A DNA stretch of 64,000 bases from contig NZ_CP038492.1 of the NCBI RefSeq assembly GCF_004751985.1, forward strand, positions 2,108,001 to 2,172,000, written 5' to 3'. Positions 43,292-53,597 of the stretch are shown in pieces. The stretch's first letter is position 1. Each line of letters opens with the position of its first letter. The translations under genes were made by a program, and so were the position numbers. The notes below the pieces were generated by a model. That model did no database searches and was not told the DNA's origin. It was given only the letters and a program-made list of their open reading frames with translations. Source of the stretch: Rhodophyticola sp. CCM32 (GTDB lineage: Bacteria > Pseudomonadota > Alphaproteobacteria > Rhodobacterales > Rhodobacteraceae).

Positions 43292-44014
43292 TCAACGGCC
43301 CGATAGCGCGGGGTCAGAACTGACCCGAACCAACCGGGTCAGATCGGCAAGGCGTTCTTTCTGCTGCCCCCCGGCATCGAAATTGCCCGGGGCCAGCCAG
43401 GCCTGAAACGCTTCTTTCAATGCAGGCCATTCCGCGTCGATACAGGCAAACCAGGCTGTGTCACGATTGCGGCCCTTGACGATGGCAGCCTGGCGAAACA
43501 CACCTTCATAGGAAAACCCCAACCGCTCTGCCGCCCGGCGTGAGCCAAGATTTCGGGCGTTGCATTTCCATTCATAACGGCGATACCCGGCCTCGAACGC
43601 CCAGGCCATCATCAGATACATCGCCTCTGTCGCAGCGCGGCTGCGTTGAAGCTCGGGCGCGAAATTGATATGGCCCACCTCGATCGTGCCCATCTCCGGG
43701 GTAATCCTGAGATAACTGGCCACCCCGCTTAACTGGCCGGTTTCCAGATTCTCGATCGCATAGAAAATCGGGTCCGGCCCGGCCTCCATCTCGCGCACCC
43801 ACCGGTGATAGGCCGCGGCTGAAGAGAACGGACCATAGGGCAGATAGTCCCAGATCGCATCGCTGACGGAATTGGCCCGATGCAGATCAGCGGCATGATC
43901 ATCGGCCCGCAACCGGACCAGGCGCGCATAACGCCCGGCCAGCGACGCCCCATCCGGCACGGGCGGCGGCTGAAAACCGGTGACCAATGGCCCCGCTGAA
44001 TCCTGACCTGCCAT
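43292..44014 (-). CDS. GNAT acetyltransferase (RimJ/RimL type)
   Basis: A 240-residue N-acetyltransferase with the extended N-terminus of the RimJ/RimL group. Features include D-Y-L-P-Y-G-P-F, I-E-V-G-H-I-N-F-A-P, the acetyl-CoA region R-S-R-A-A-T-E-A-M-Y and R-R-A-A-E-R-L-G-F. Homologues modify protein N-termini or small molecules. The gene is isolated from its neighbours by more than 70 bases on either side. The 134 bases before the start hold nothing recognisable. Confidence 0.85.
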   Translation of the reverse strand: MAGQDSAGPLVTGFQPPPVPDGASLAGRYARLVRLRADDHAADLHRANSVSDAIWDYLPYGPFSSAAAYHRWVREMEAGPDPIFYAIENLETGQLSGVASYLRITPEMGTIEVGHINFAPELQRSRAATEAMYLMMAWAFEAGYRRYEWKCNARNLGSRRAAERLGFSYEGVFRQAAIVKGRNRDTAWFACIDAEWPALKEAFQAWLAPGNFDAGGQQKERLADLTRLVRVSSDPALSGR

Positions 44015-44148
44015 TTACATCACCCCAGCAATCAAACACATCTTACATCAGAAAACGGGAAAAGCGCCGCAATAGCAAGCGATTGGCGGTCGCAGACGGC
44101 ATCGCACAGGATAGGCATGTAGAAACCTGAAAGGGTCAGGCCCCTGCT

Positions 44149-44967
44149 TCAAGCCGGTATTCCCCCGATCCCTTGGGTGATCTCAGCCGCAGCTTCGGCA
44201 ACGCGGGTGCCGAACATATCCATCCGGCGATCCGCGAACCGGGTGCTGGGCCCGGAGATCGACACGCCCGCGACCACCTCCCCCCGGGCGTCATAAATCG
44301 CCGCCCCGATGCAGGACATGCCCGCATGGCGTTCCTCCTGATCGAAAGACCAGCCGCGCCGGCGCGTCTCCTCCAGATCGGCCCGAAGCGCGGTTTCGCT
44401 GGCCAATGTCTGGCTGGTGAAACCGGTCAGTTCGGCCCGCGCCAGCACTCGGGCCAGATGCGCCTCGGGCAGGTTGGCCAAAATCGCCTTGCCCGTGCCC
44501 GAGGCATGCATCGGTGTGCGGGTGCCCGCGGCAAAAAACGCGCGGATCGGGTTTTGGGTTTCAACCTGACCGATAAACACCACCTCTGCCCCGTCGGGCA
44601 CCGCCAGATTGGCGGTTTCCCCCGTGGCCAGCATCAGCGCCCGCATCACCGGGCGGGCCACATCCATCAGCGTGGTGCGGTTGAGATAGGCCGAACCGGT
44701 GCGATACGCCTCGATCCCCACAGCCCAGGTCTGGCTTGCCTCGTCCAGTTCTGCATAGCCGTTTTGCTGCAATGTGGCGAGGATACGGTGGGTGGTGGCG
44801 GTCGGAATGTTGAGCCTTTCCGACAGGTCGGTCAGCGAGGCATGATCCTGCTTTGCAAGCGCGCTGAGCACCACCAGCGCCCGGTCAAGCGCCTGAATGG
44901 TGCTGCCGCCGGGCTCGGTAAACGGTGATTTGGGGCGCCCGCGCGCTTTGCGATGTATCTCTGCCAT
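44149..44967 (-). CDS. bhcR: IclR-family regulator of the beta-hydroxyaspartate cycle
   Basis: A 272-residue regulator. The N-terminal winged helix (residues about 23-85, I-Q-A-L-D-R-A-L-V-V-L-S then L-N-I-P-T-A-T-T-H-R-I-L) is followed by an IclR effector domain with S-G-T-G-K-A-I-L-A and A-A-I-Y-D-A-R-G. In Paracoccus denitrificans BhcR controls the bhc operon and responds to glyoxylate. The gene is divergent from bhcA across 215 bases that carry two operator-like palindromes. The ATG at 44967 begins the family consensus. The frame open further upstream is AT-rich non-coding DNA. Confidence 0.92.
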   Translation of the reverse strand: MAEIHRKARGRPKSPFTEPGGSTIQALDRALVVLSALAKQDHASLTDLSERLNIPTATTHRILATLQQNGYAELDEASQTWAVGIEAYRTGSAYLNRTTLMDVARPVMRALMLATGETANLAVPDGAEVVFIGQVETQNPIRAFFAAGTRTPMHASGTGKAILANLPEAHLARVLARAELTGFTSQTLASETALRADLEETRRRGWSFDQEERHAGMSCIGAAIYDARGEVVAGVSISGPSTRFADRRMDMFGTRVAEAAAEITQGIGGIPA

Positions 44968-45015
44968 CCTGACCGCCTGTGTGATGGGTTGGGTCTGTTC
45001 TCGCAAAGTAAGTAC

Positions 45016-45121
45016 ATGAAAAATATTTTCAATAAAATAAGAAACCGACATCCTGAAAAATAATTCATCACTATATAACAATGTTATATGAGATATTTCT
45101 ATTTATGAAAAATATTTTCGA
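45016..45121. promoter_or_regulatory. bhcR-bhcA control region with IclR-like operators
   Basis: TGAAAAATATTTTCA at 45017-45031 and TGAAAAATATTTTCG at 45106-45120 are near-identical palindromes with centres 89 bases apart. They match the E. coli IclR consensus TGGAAATNATTTCCA at most positions. Between them lie TGAAAAATAATTCA (45054-45067) and a perfect dyad ATATAAC-AAT-GTTATAT (45073-45089). The whole stretch is AT-rich against a GC-rich genome. Confidence 0.75.
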
Positions 45122-45182
45122 AAAAATTGCGCGCTGTTCTGAAACTGGTAAAACACCCTCACCACCACGGAGGAGACCTGCC

Positions 45183-46373
45183 ATGTCAGACCAGAACCCG
45201 CTGTTCATTCCCGGCCCCACCAATATGCCCGACCGCCTGCGTCAGGCGATGATGGTGCAGACCCGGGACCATCGCGCGCCGGATTTTGCGGACACGCTGC
45301 TGCCCGTGCTGGACGGGTGCAAAAAGGTTTTCGGCACCAAAGAAGGGCATGCCCTCACCTTCCCCGCCTCGGGCACCGGCGGGTGGGAGGCGGCGATTAC
45401 CAACACGCTCAGCCCCGGTGATACGGTTCTGATCGCGCGTTATGGCATGTTCAGCCACCGCTGGATCGACATGTGCGACCGCCACGGGCTGGATCTGCGG
45501 ATCATTGAATGTGACTGGGGTGCAGGCGCGCCGGCAGATGCGTTTCAGAAGGCCCTGACCGAGGATGGCAGCCATGCGATCAAAGCCGTGCTGGTCACCC
45601 ATAATGAAACCGCCACCGGCGTGGTGTCGGATATCGCCGCAGTGCGCCGGGCGATGGAGGCAGCGGATCACCCCGGCCTGTTGCTGGTCGATTGCGTCAG
45701 TTCGCTGGCCTCGATGCCGTTCAAAATGGATGACTGGGGTGTCGATATTGCGGTCAGCGGCAGCCAGAAGGGCTTTATGCTGGCCACCGGCATGGCAATC
45801 CTGGCTGTCAGCCCGAAAGCACTGGCAGCGATGGAGCGGGCCAAGCTGCCCCGCAGCTTCTTTGATTTCCGCGACATGCTGCAGGCCAACCGCAATGGCG
45901 GCTATCCCTATACACCGCCCCTGCAACTGATCCACGGGTTGCGCGAAAGCCTGACCATGCTGGAGGAAGAGGGGCTTGAGACTGTCTATGCCCGCCATCA
46001 CCGCCTGGCTGAAGGCGTGCGCCGCGCGGTTGCGGCCTGGGGGCTGAAACTCGTCGCGCAATCGCCCGATCTCTATTCCGATACGGTCAGCGCGATCTAT
46101 GTGCCCGAAGGCTTCGATTCGAATACTCTCACCGACCATGCGTTCAACGCCTATGATGTCAGCTTTGGCGTCGGGCTGGGGCAGATGAGTGGCAAAGCCT
46201 TTCGGATCGGGCATCTGGGCGCCCTGACCGAGGTCATGGTTCTTGCAGGTCTGGCCACGATCGAAATGGCGATGGCCGATCTGGAATATCCGGTCCGGCT
46301 TGGCTCTGGCGTTGCGGCGGCACAGGAATATTTCCGCATGTCCCGCAGCCACAGCCTGCAATCCGCAGCCTGA
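45183..46373 (+). CDS. bhcA: Aspartate-glyoxylate aminotransferase
   Basis: A 396-residue PLP enzyme that aminates glyoxylate with aspartate, giving glycine and oxaloacetate, the first and last link of the cycle. It has the class V fold of serine-glyoxylate aminotransferases, with F-I-P-G-P-T-N at the start, S-G-T-G-G-W-E-A-A for cofactor binding, and the Schiff-base lysine K196 in S-G-S-Q-K-G-F-M. The ATG at 45183 follows GGAGGAG. Gene order bhcA-B-C-D is the same as in Paracoccus. By homology alone it could be called serine-glyoxylate aminotransferase; context decides. Confidence 0.93.
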   Translation: MSDQNPLFIPGPTNMPDRLRQAMMVQTRDHRAPDFADTLLPVLDGCKKVFGTKEGHALTFPASGTGGWEAAITNTLSPGDTVLIARYGMFSHRWIDMCDRHGLDLRIIECDWGAGAPADAFQKALTEDGSHAIKAVLVTHNETATGVVSDIAAVRRAMEAADHPGLLLVDCVSSLASMPFKMDDWGVDIAVSGSQKGFMLATGMAILAVSPKALAAMERAKLPRSFFDFRDMLQANRNGGYPYTPPLQLIHGLRESLTMLEEEGLETVYARHHRLAEGVRRAVAAWGLKLVAQSPDLYSDTVSAIYVPEGFDSNTLTDHAFNAYDVSFGVGLGQMSGKAFRIGHLGALTEVMVLAGLATIEMAMADLEYPVRLGSGVAAAQEYFRMSRSHSLQSAA

Positions 46374-46395
46374 AAAGCACAGGAAAGTGAAAGAT

Positions 46396-47382
46396 ATGAC
46401 CGATCCCCGCCCCCTGCCCATATTTGAGGATGTGATCGCGGCCCATACCCGTATCGCGCCCCATATCCACCGCACGCCGGTTCTGACCTCAGGCTTCCTT
46501 AACGAGATGACCGGGGCGGATCTGTTCTTCAAATGCGAAAACTTCCAGAAAGCGGGCGCCTTCAAGGTGCGCGGGGCCTCGAACGCGGTGTTCGGCCTGT
46601 CCGACAGCATGGCCGCCAAGGGGGTTGCCACCCATTCCTCGGGCAATCACGCATTGTCTTTGTCTTATGCCGCCGGGCGGCGGGGCATTCCCTGTACCGT
46701 GGTGATGCCGCACACCGCGCCCGAGGCCAAGAAAGCCGCCGTGCGCGGATATGGCGGGCGGATCGTGGAATGTGAGCCCTCGACCACAAGCCGCGAGGCG
46801 GTGTTTGCCCGGGTGCAGGCGGAAACCGGCGCCGATTTCGTGCATCCCTATAACGACCCGCGGGTGATTGCCGGGCAAGGCACCTGTTCGCGCGAATTGC
46901 TGGATCAGGTTGCCGGTCTGGATGCGGTCATCGCCCCCATCGGCGGCGGCGGCATGATCTCGGGCTGCTGTCTGACCCTGTCGGCGCTGGCCCCGGATAT
47001 GCAGATTTATGCAGCCGAACCGGAACAGGCCGATGACGCCTGCCGCAGTTTCAAGGCCGGTCACATCATCGCCGATGATGCGCCCGTGACCATCGCCGAC
47101 GGGCTGAAAGTGCCGCTGAAAGAGAATACCTGGCATTTCGTTTCAACTTATGTGACCGACATTCTGACCGCCTCGGAAACAGAGATTATCGAGGCGATGA
47201 AACTCACCTGGCAGCGGATGAAAATCGTGATCGAACCAAGCTGCGCCGTGCCTCTGGCGACGATCCTGAAAAACCCGCAGGTGTTTCGGGGCAAACGGAT
47301 CGGGGTGATCATCACCGGCGGCAATGTGGATATGGACAAACTGCCCTGGATGGCAGGCGAGAGCAGAAATCGTTTAATCTGA
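46396..47382 (+). CDS. bhcB: erythro-beta-hydroxyaspartate dehydratase
   Basis: A 328-residue fold-type II PLP enzyme related to threonine dehydratase and serine racemase. The cofactor lysine is K57 in G-A-F-K-V-R-G-A, the substrate loop is S-S-G-N-H-A, and the phosphate loop is G-G-G-G-M. It removes water from beta-hydroxyaspartate to give iminosuccinate. The ATG at 46396 lies 23 bases after bhcA, so the two are likely cotranscribed. Confidence 0.93.
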   Translation: MTDPRPLPIFEDVIAAHTRIAPHIHRTPVLTSGFLNEMTGADLFFKCENFQKAGAFKVRGASNAVFGLSDSMAAKGVATHSSGNHALSLSYAAGRRGIPCTVVMPHTAPEAKKAAVRGYGGRIVECEPSTTSREAVFARVQAETGADFVHPYNDPRVIAGQGTCSRELLDQVAGLDAVIAPIGGGGMISGCCLTLSALAPDMQIYAAEPEQADDACRSFKAGHIIADDAPVTIADGLKVPLKENTWHFVSTYVTDILTASETEIIEAMKLTWQRMKIVIEPSCAVPLATILKNPQVFRGKRIGVIITGGNVDMDKLPWMAGESRNRLI

Positions 47383-47419
47383 ATCGAAACTCTCTGCCTC
47401 CGGGTCAGCAAGCTGCTGA

Positions 47420-47440
47420 TATCGAACGAAAATTTCGATA
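47420..47440. promoter_or_regulatory. Palindrome between bhcB and bhcC
   Basis: TATCGAA-CGAAAAT-TTCGATA has perfect 7-base arms, in the 104-base gap before bhcC. It may be a second operator or an mRNA hairpin. The ribosome site AAGGAGGG follows near 47473. Confidence 0.5.
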
Positions 47441-47486
47441 AGCGGTGGTGCAGAATAAAACGATTTCGCTATAAGGAGGGTTTCCC

Positions 47487-48650
47487 ATGAATGCGAATGT
47501 GAAGATCGACGATCTGGAGGTCGGCTATGACATCCCCGCCAGGCTCGGCATGGATGAGGCGGAGATACAGACACCAAGCCTTGTGCTCGACCTGGATGCG
47601 CTGGAACGCAATATCCGGAAGATGGGTGATTACGCCAAGGCCCATGGCATGCGCCACCGGGTGCATGGCAAGATGCATAAATCCGTCGATGTGGCGCAGA
47701 TGCAGGTCGATCTGGGGGGAGCCTGCGGTGTCTGTTGTCAGAAGGTTTCAGAGGCCGAGGTCTTCGCCCGTGGCGGTATCCGCGATGTGCTGGTGTCGAA
47801 CCAGGTGCGTGACCCGGCGAAAATCGACCGGCTTGCCCGTCTGCCGAAACTGGGCGCGCGCACCCTTTGCTGCGTTGATGATCTGGCCAATGTGGCGGAG
47901 CTTTCGGCGGCGGCCACGCGGCATGGCACGCAGATCGAATGTCTGGTGGAAATCGACTGTGGCGCGGGCCGCTGCGGTGTGACGAGCACACCGGCAGTGG
48001 TGGAGATCGCCCGGGCCGTCGAGGCCGCAGACAGCCTGAAATTTGCGGGCATTCAGGCCTATCAGGGCGCGATGCAGCATCTGGACAGCTATGCCGACCG
48101 GAAGGCCGCGATCGACATCGCGGTGGCGCAGGTGAAAGACGCGGTCGACACGCTGGCCGCAGGTGGCATCGCCTGTGACATCGTCGGCGGCGGCGGCACC
48201 GGCAGCTATTATTTCGAAAGCACATCAGGGGTTTACAATGAATTGCAATGCGGAAGCTATGCGTTCATGGATGCGGATTACGGGCGCATTCTGGATGAAC
48301 ATGGCCAGCGGATTGATCAGGGCGAATGGGAAAATGCGCTGTTCATCCTGACCTCGGTGATGTCTCACACCAAGGCCGACAAGGCGATTGTCGATGCGGG
48401 CCTGAAAGCCCAATCGGTGGATAGTGGCCTGCCGGTCATCTTCGGGCGCGCGGATGTGGAATATGTCAAATGCTCTGACGAACATGGCGTGGTGGCCGAC
48501 CCGGGCGGCGTGCTGGCGGTGAATGACAAGCTGAAACTGGTGCCGGGGCATTGTGACCCGACCTGCAATACCCATGACTGGTATGTGGGCGTGCGGAACG
48601 GCAGGGTTGAAACGCTCTGGCCTGTCTCCGCACGCGGCAAGGCCTATTGA
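47487..48650 (+). CDS. bhcC: beta-hydroxyaspartate aldolase
   Basis: A 387-residue PLP enzyme with the alanine racemase-like barrel of D-threonine aldolases. The cofactor lysine is K62 in R-V-H-G-K-M-H-K. The metal site of the family shows as G-H-C-D-P-T-C-N-T-H-D near the C-terminus. It condenses glycine with glyoxylate to form beta-hydroxyaspartate. The start is fixed by AAGGAGGG upstream. Confidence 0.93.
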   Translation: MNANVKIDDLEVGYDIPARLGMDEAEIQTPSLVLDLDALERNIRKMGDYAKAHGMRHRVHGKMHKSVDVAQMQVDLGGACGVCCQKVSEAEVFARGGIRDVLVSNQVRDPAKIDRLARLPKLGARTLCCVDDLANVAELSAAATRHGTQIECLVEIDCGAGRCGVTSTPAVVEIARAVEAADSLKFAGIQAYQGAMQHLDSYADRKAAIDIAVAQVKDAVDTLAAGGIACDIVGGGGTGSYYFESTSGVYNELQCGSYAFMDADYGRILDEHGQRIDQGEWENALFILTSVMSHTKADKAIVDAGLKAQSVDSGLPVIFGRADVEYVKCSDEHGVVADPGGVLAVNDKLKLVPGHCDPTCNTHDWYVGVRNGRVETLWPVSARGKAY

Positions 48651-48663
48651 ACCGGCAGAATTT

Positions 48664-48686
48664 GCGTATTTGACACAAGAAGAAAG
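48664..48686. repeat. Short intergenic motif GCGTATTTG-N3-CAAGAAGAA, copy 2
   Basis: GCGTATTTG-ACA-CAAGAAGAA lies between bhcC and bhcD and ends next to the bhcD ribosome site (GGGGGAG). It matches the copy at 19779-19800 apart from the three variable bases. Confidence 0.5.
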
Positions 48687-48703
48687 CAGGGGGAGTGGTG
48701 GCC

Positions 48704-49699
48704 ATGGACGGGGATATGGATATGACAAACGGTCTGGTGATTGTGTCCGAAGAGGTCTGCCAGCAGGTTGTGGGCCGGGGCGATGCCTTCACCGCGGTGG
48801 AGCAGGTCTTTGCCGCCATGGCGCGGGGGGATGCGTATAATTTCCCGGTGATCCGCGAGGCGATTGGCCATGCGGATGCGCTTTACGGGTTCAAATCGGG
48901 CTTTGACCGCGCCGGGCTGGCATTGGGCCTGAAATCGGGCGGGTATTGGCCGGGCAATGCCGACAAGGGGCTGACCAATCACCAGTCGACTGTGTGTCTG
49001 TTTGACCCCGATAGCGGCAGGCTGAAGGCGCTGGTGGGCGGCAATTACCTGACCGCCCTGCGGACGGCGGCGGCCTCCTCGGTTTCCATCGCCCATCTGG
49101 CGCGCCGGGATGCGAAGGTTCTGGGCATGGTGGGCGCGGGCCATCAATCCACCTTCCAGTTGCGCGCGGCCGCCGAACAGCGCGCATTCGAGAAGGTCAT
49201 CGCCTGGAACCCCCATCCCGAGATGCTGCCGAAACTGGGAGCGGTCGCGGCAGAGCTTGGCCTGCCATTTCAGGCGGTGGAGCGCGAGGCACTTGGCGCA
49301 GAGGCCGATGTGATCATCACCATCACCTCGGCCTTTGAGCCGCTTTTGATGGCCGACTGGATCAAACCGGGCGCCCATATCGCCTGCATGGGCACCGATA
49401 CCGTCGGCAAGCAGGAGCTTGACCCGGCGCTGCTGGCCACAGCCAGCCTGTTCACCGATGAGGTCGCCCAGTCGGTGAACCTGGGTGAGGCCCAGCATGC
49501 CATCAAATCCGGCCTGATCGTCGATGCGGATATCACCCCCATCGGCGAAGTGATCAATGGCGCACATCCCGGGCGGCGCAGCGCCGATGAAATCACCATA
49601 TTCGACGGCACCGGCGTGGGGTTGCAGGATCTCGCAATCGCCTCCGTCGCGGCGGATCTGGCGGCGAAGCGCGGGGCGGCGACACTGGTGGCCCTGTAG
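48704..49699 (+). CDS. bhcD: Iminosuccinate reductase
   Basis: A 331-residue NAD(P)H enzyme of the ornithine cyclodeaminase/mu-crystallin family. It has the catalytic lysine K64 (G-F-K-S-G), the substrate segment G-G-N-Y-L-T-A-L-R-T, and the dinucleotide loop G-M-V-G-A-G-H-Q-S at residues 141-149. It reduces iminosuccinate to aspartate and closes the cycle. The ATG at 48704 is 9 bases after GGGGGAG; GTG codons at 48695 and 48698 are alternatives. The 3' end is followed by the convergent aspS. Confidence 0.92.
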   Translation: MDGDMDMTNGLVIVSEEVCQQVVGRGDAFTAVEQVFAAMARGDAYNFPVIREAIGHADALYGFKSGFDRAGLALGLKSGGYWPGNADKGLTNHQSTVCLFDPDSGRLKALVGGNYLTALRTAAASSVSIAHLARRDAKVLGMVGAGHQSTFQLRAAAEQRAFEKVIAWNPHPEMLPKLGAVAAELGLPFQAVEREALGAEADVIITITSAFEPLLMADWIKPGAHIACMGTDTVGKQELDPALLATASLFTDEVAQSVNLGEAQHAIKSGLIVDADITPIGEVINGAHPGRRSADEITIFDGTGVGLQDLAIASVAADLAAKRGAATLVAL

Positions 49700-49711
49700 G
49701 GCCCGGCCCCG

Positions 49712-51562
49712 TCAATCCTGCGGGATCACCCGCAGGCCCAGTTCCATCAACTGATCACTGGTGGGCTCGGACGGTGCATTCATCATCAGATCTTCGGCGC
49801 GCTGGTTCATCGGGAACAGGATGACCTCGCGGATATTCGCCTCATCGGCCAGCAGCATCACGATCCGGTCGATCCCGGCGGCACAGCCCCCATGGGGCGG
49901 CGCGCCGTATTGGAACGCGTTGACCATGCCGCCGAAGCGTTTGCGCACCTCATCCGCGCCATAACCGGCGATCTCAAACGCCTTGAACATGATCTCGGGC
50001 CGGTGGTTTCGGATCGCGCCCGAGACCAGTTCATACCCGTTGCAGGCCAGATCATACTGATAGCCCAGAACCTCCAGCGGGTCGCCCTCCAGCGCCGCCA
50101 TCCCACCCTGGGGCATGGAGAACGGGTTATGTTCGAAATCGACCCTGCCGGTTTCTTCATCCCGTTCATAGATCGGGAAATCCACGATCCAGGCAAAGGC
50201 AAACCGGTTCTTGTCGGTCAGCCCAAGCTCCTCACCGATTACAGTGCGGGCGCGCCCGGCGACGGCCTCGAAATCCTTGGGTTTCCCGCCAAGGAAAAAA
50301 GCCGCATCGCCCAGACCCAGCCCAAGCTGCTGACGGATCGCCTCGGTCCGTTCCGGGCCGATATTCTTGGCCAAGGGGCCTGCGGCTTCCATCCCGCCTG
50401 CCACCTCGCCCGCTTTCATCCTGGCCTGCGCCTCTTTGACGGTGATGCCCATCTCCTGCGCGACCGCATCCGCGGTTTTTTCGCGCCAGAAGATGTACCC
50501 CATCCCCGGCAGCCCCTCTTTCTGGGCAAAGGCATTCATCCGGTCACAAAACTTCCGGCTGCCGCCCCCCGGCGCGGGGATCGCGCGCACCTGCGTGCCC
50601 TCCTGCTCCAGCAGCTTGGCGAAAATCGCAAAGCCGGAACCCGCGAAATGCTCATTGACCACCTGCATTTTAATCGGGTTGCGCAAATCCGGCTTGTCCG
50701 TGCCATACCAAAGCGCCGCATCGCGATAGGAAATCTGCGGCCAGTCCTGGTCAACCACGGCGCCCTTGCCGAATTCCTCGAACACGCCCGCGATCACCGG
50801 TTCGACCGTATCGAACACATCCTGCTGCTCGACAAAGCTCATCTCCAGATCAAGCTGGTAGAAATCCGTGGGCGAGCGGTCGGCGCGCGGGTCTTCATCG
50901 CGGAAACACGGCGCGATCTGGAAATATTTGTCAAAGCCCGAGACCATCAGCAATTGCTTGAACTGCTGCGGCGCCTGCGGCAGCGCATAGAACCGGCCCG
51001 GATGCAGGCGCGAGGGCACCAGAAAATCGCGCGCGCCCTCGGGCGAGGAGGCGGTGATGATCGGCGTCTGATATTCGCGGAACCCGATATCCCACATCCG
51101 CCGCCGCATCGAGGCCACAACGTCAGAGCGCAGCTTCATATTCTCCTGCATCTTCTCGCGCCGCAGGTCCAGATAACGATAGCTCAGGCGGGTTTCCTCG
51201 GGGTATTCCTGATCGCCGAACACCATCAGCGGCAATTCCCCCGCCGCGCCCAGAACCTCCAGATCGCGCACAAACACCTCGATCTCGCCGGTCGGGATTT
51301 TCGGGTTCACCAGTTCAGCATCGCGGGCCTTCACCACACCGTCAATCCGAATGCACCATTCAGACCGGACCTCTTCCATCTGTGCGAAAACCGGACTGTC
51401 CGGGTCGCACAGCACCTGGGTCATCCCGTAATGGTCGCGCAGGTCGATAAACAAAATCCCGCCATGGTCCCGCACCCGGTGGACCCAACCGGCCAGACGC
51501 ACGGTCTGACCCACATGGGCGGTGTTCAACTCGGCGCAGGTCTGGCTGCGATAGGCGTGCAT
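49712..51562 (-). CDS. aspS: Aspartate-tRNA ligase (probably non-discriminating)
   Basis: A 616-residue class II aminoacyl-tRNA synthetase with an N-terminal OB-fold ([15 protein letters not shown]), motif 2 [10 protein letters not shown] and motif 3 [13 protein letters not shown] insert lies in the middle. Since gatC and gatA are in this window, Asp-tRNA(Asn) may be made here and amidated by GatCAB. The start M-H-A-Y-R at 51562 is the usual family start. It converges on bhcD with 12 bases between stop codons. Confidence 0.95.
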   Translation of the reverse strand: MHAYRSQTCAELNTAHVGQTVRLAGWVHRVRDHGGILFIDLRDHYGMTQVLCDPDSPVFAQMEEVRSEWCIRIDGVVKARDAELVNPKIPTGEIEVFVRDLEVLGAAGELPLMVFGDQEYPEETRLSYRYLDLRREKMQENMKLRSDVVASMRRRMWDIGFREYQTPIITASSPEGARDFLVPSRLHPGRFYALPQAPQQFKQLLMVSGFDKYFQIAPCFRDEDPRADRSPTDFYQLDLEMSFVEQQDVFDTVEPVIAGVFEEFGKGAVVDQDWPQISYRDAALWYGTDKPDLRNPIKMQVVNEHFAGSGFAIFAKLLEQEGTQVRAIPAPGGGSRKFCDRMNAFAQKEGLPGMGYIFWREKTADAVAQEMGITVKEAQARMKAGEVAGGMEAAGPLAKNIGPERTEAIRQQLGLGLGDAAFFLGGKPKDFEAVAGRARTVIGEELGLTDKNRFAFAWIVDFPIYERDEETGRVDFEHNPFSMPQGGMAALEGDPLEVLGYQYDLACNGYELVSGAIRNHRPEIMFKAFEIAGYGADEVRKRFGGMVNAFQYGAPPHGGCAAGIDRIVMLLADEANIREVILFPMNQRAEDLMMNAPSEPTSDQLMELGLRVIPQD

Positions 51563-51721
51563 CTGGGGCGTCCTCGGATGGAAAAAGCGGTTCGCGCCGA
51601 TACACCTTGGCAGACAGGCGAAGTCAACCCCGGCAAAGCCGATCTGTCCGCCCCGCCCCTGCTTCTCTATCTTCGAAATACTTCCGCCGGAGGCATCCGG
51701 CAGATGCGCCACACGCAGCGC

Positions 51722-52515
51722 TCAGCGGCGGCAGGCCAGCACATCCCCCATCGCTGGCCGCGTGAAATCCGCCACCGCATGGGCATTCAACCCACCCTCC
51801 GCATCCAGCCTGGTCACCATGACCTGCGTCCAGTCGGCATCTGCGGTCACAATCTCGGGCCCGGCGCCGCAATCGCGTATCCCGCCCGAGATAAAAGCCT
51901 CCCCGATCCGGTGATTGGTCAGGCCCGAAATGGCGGCAACCTGTTCCAGTCGGCCCCGGTCATAGCGCCAGACCCGCAGGGTCCGCGCCAGATGCGGGCG
52001 GTCGATATAGGCGATCTCGACCCGGCCATCCCCATCCAGATCGGCCGCGCCGATGGGTGCCAGCCAGCGCCGGGTCCGGCCGATATAGGGCGTGGCCGCC
52101 AGCAGTCGCAGATCGGCGCCGTTGCCCGCATCGCCGTAAATTGCCAGTTGCGCGCCACGATCCACATGGGTGCGCACCACAATCACCTCGGCGGCACCAT
52201 CCCCGTCCAGATCCTGCAGGCGGGGGGCCAGATCCTCGAACACATGATCCGCGTCCAGACGGATATTCAGCGTCGCGCAGGAATTGGCGGAACCGGGCGA
52301 TTCCGCCCAAAGTTCCGTCGCCTCGACCGCATCGCCCAGAACCCCATGGGTATAATGCGTGGTCGGCCCGTCAAACCAGGCGCGGTAAATCCCCGACCCG
52401 TCATGCTGCACCACGGTCTCCGGCATATCGGTCATGCTGTGGGCGGGGATGATACAGGCCGATGCGGCCAGCGGCAAAACCGCCAGTGCAAAACCGGCCA
52501 GCCCCGCCCGGAACA

Positions 52516-52516
<1 letters not shown>
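51722..52516 (-). CDS. Exported FG-GAP/VCBS-repeat protein
   Basis: A 264-residue exported protein with a signal sequence and an A-S-A-C at residues 18-21 that could be a lipobox. Two calcium-binding-like repeats, L-Q-D-L-D-G-D-G-A-A-E-V and A-A-D-L-D-G-D-G-R-V-E-I, show the FG-GAP/VCBS pattern of a beta-propeller. Four further cysteines are present. It overlaps the ferredoxin gene by one base. Relatives in Rhodobacterales are of unknown function. Confidence 0.85.
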
Positions 52517-53013
<497 letters not shown>

Positions 53014-53039
53014 TCAACCGGGCAGGACAAGACAGAGCA

Positions 53040-53590
53040 GTGACCCTTCGTTTCTTCCTTCCGGGCCTTTTGGTCCTTTGTGCCTGTGACACGACGGCTC
53101 CGCCCGATATCAGCGGGCTGATCGCGCCCAACACGGTCGAGGTCAGCCGCGGCATGGGGCCACCGGGCGCGGACCCGAATGCCTGCTACGGGCGCGAAAC
53201 CACCCCTGCGGTGATCGAAACGGTGACCGATCAGATCATGCTGCAACCGCCACAGATCAGCAGTGCCGGTCATGTTCAGGAACCGGCCATCTTTGTCACC
53301 GAAACCCGGCAGCAGATTGTCAGGGAACGCCGCGAATTGTGGTTCGAGACCCCGTGTCAGGCCGAGATCGGCGATCCGGCATTCCTGTCTGACCTGCAAC
53401 GGGCCCTGGCCGCACGCGACCTGTATCGCGGACGGATCACCGGGGTGATGGATGGGCGCACAAGGCGCGCCATTCGCGCCTTTCAGGCCCCCAGGGTCTG
53501 GACAGCCCGATCCTGTCGCTGGCCGCAGCCCGGCAGTTGGGCATCTCGGTCTGGAACCCGGAGGCCGCCGCCGGCCCGCAAGAGAGCTGA
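53040..53590 (+). pseudogene. Peptidoglycan-binding-domain lipoprotein, frameshifted near the C-terminus
   Basis: The frame begins at a GTG at 53040 with a lipobox-like L-C-A-C. A peptidoglycan-binding repeat follows (L-Q-R-A-L-A-A-R-D-L-Y-R-G-R-I-T-G-V-M-D-G). After F-Q-A-P the frame becomes nonsense-like and runs on to 53660 over the next gene. Adding one C to the run at 53488-53492 restores Q-G-L-D-S-P-I-L-S-L-A-A-A-R-Q-L-G-I and a TGA at 53588-53590, giving about 183 residues. The cause may be real loss or a base-calling error. Confidence 0.78.
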
Positions 53591-53597
53591 CCTTCAT

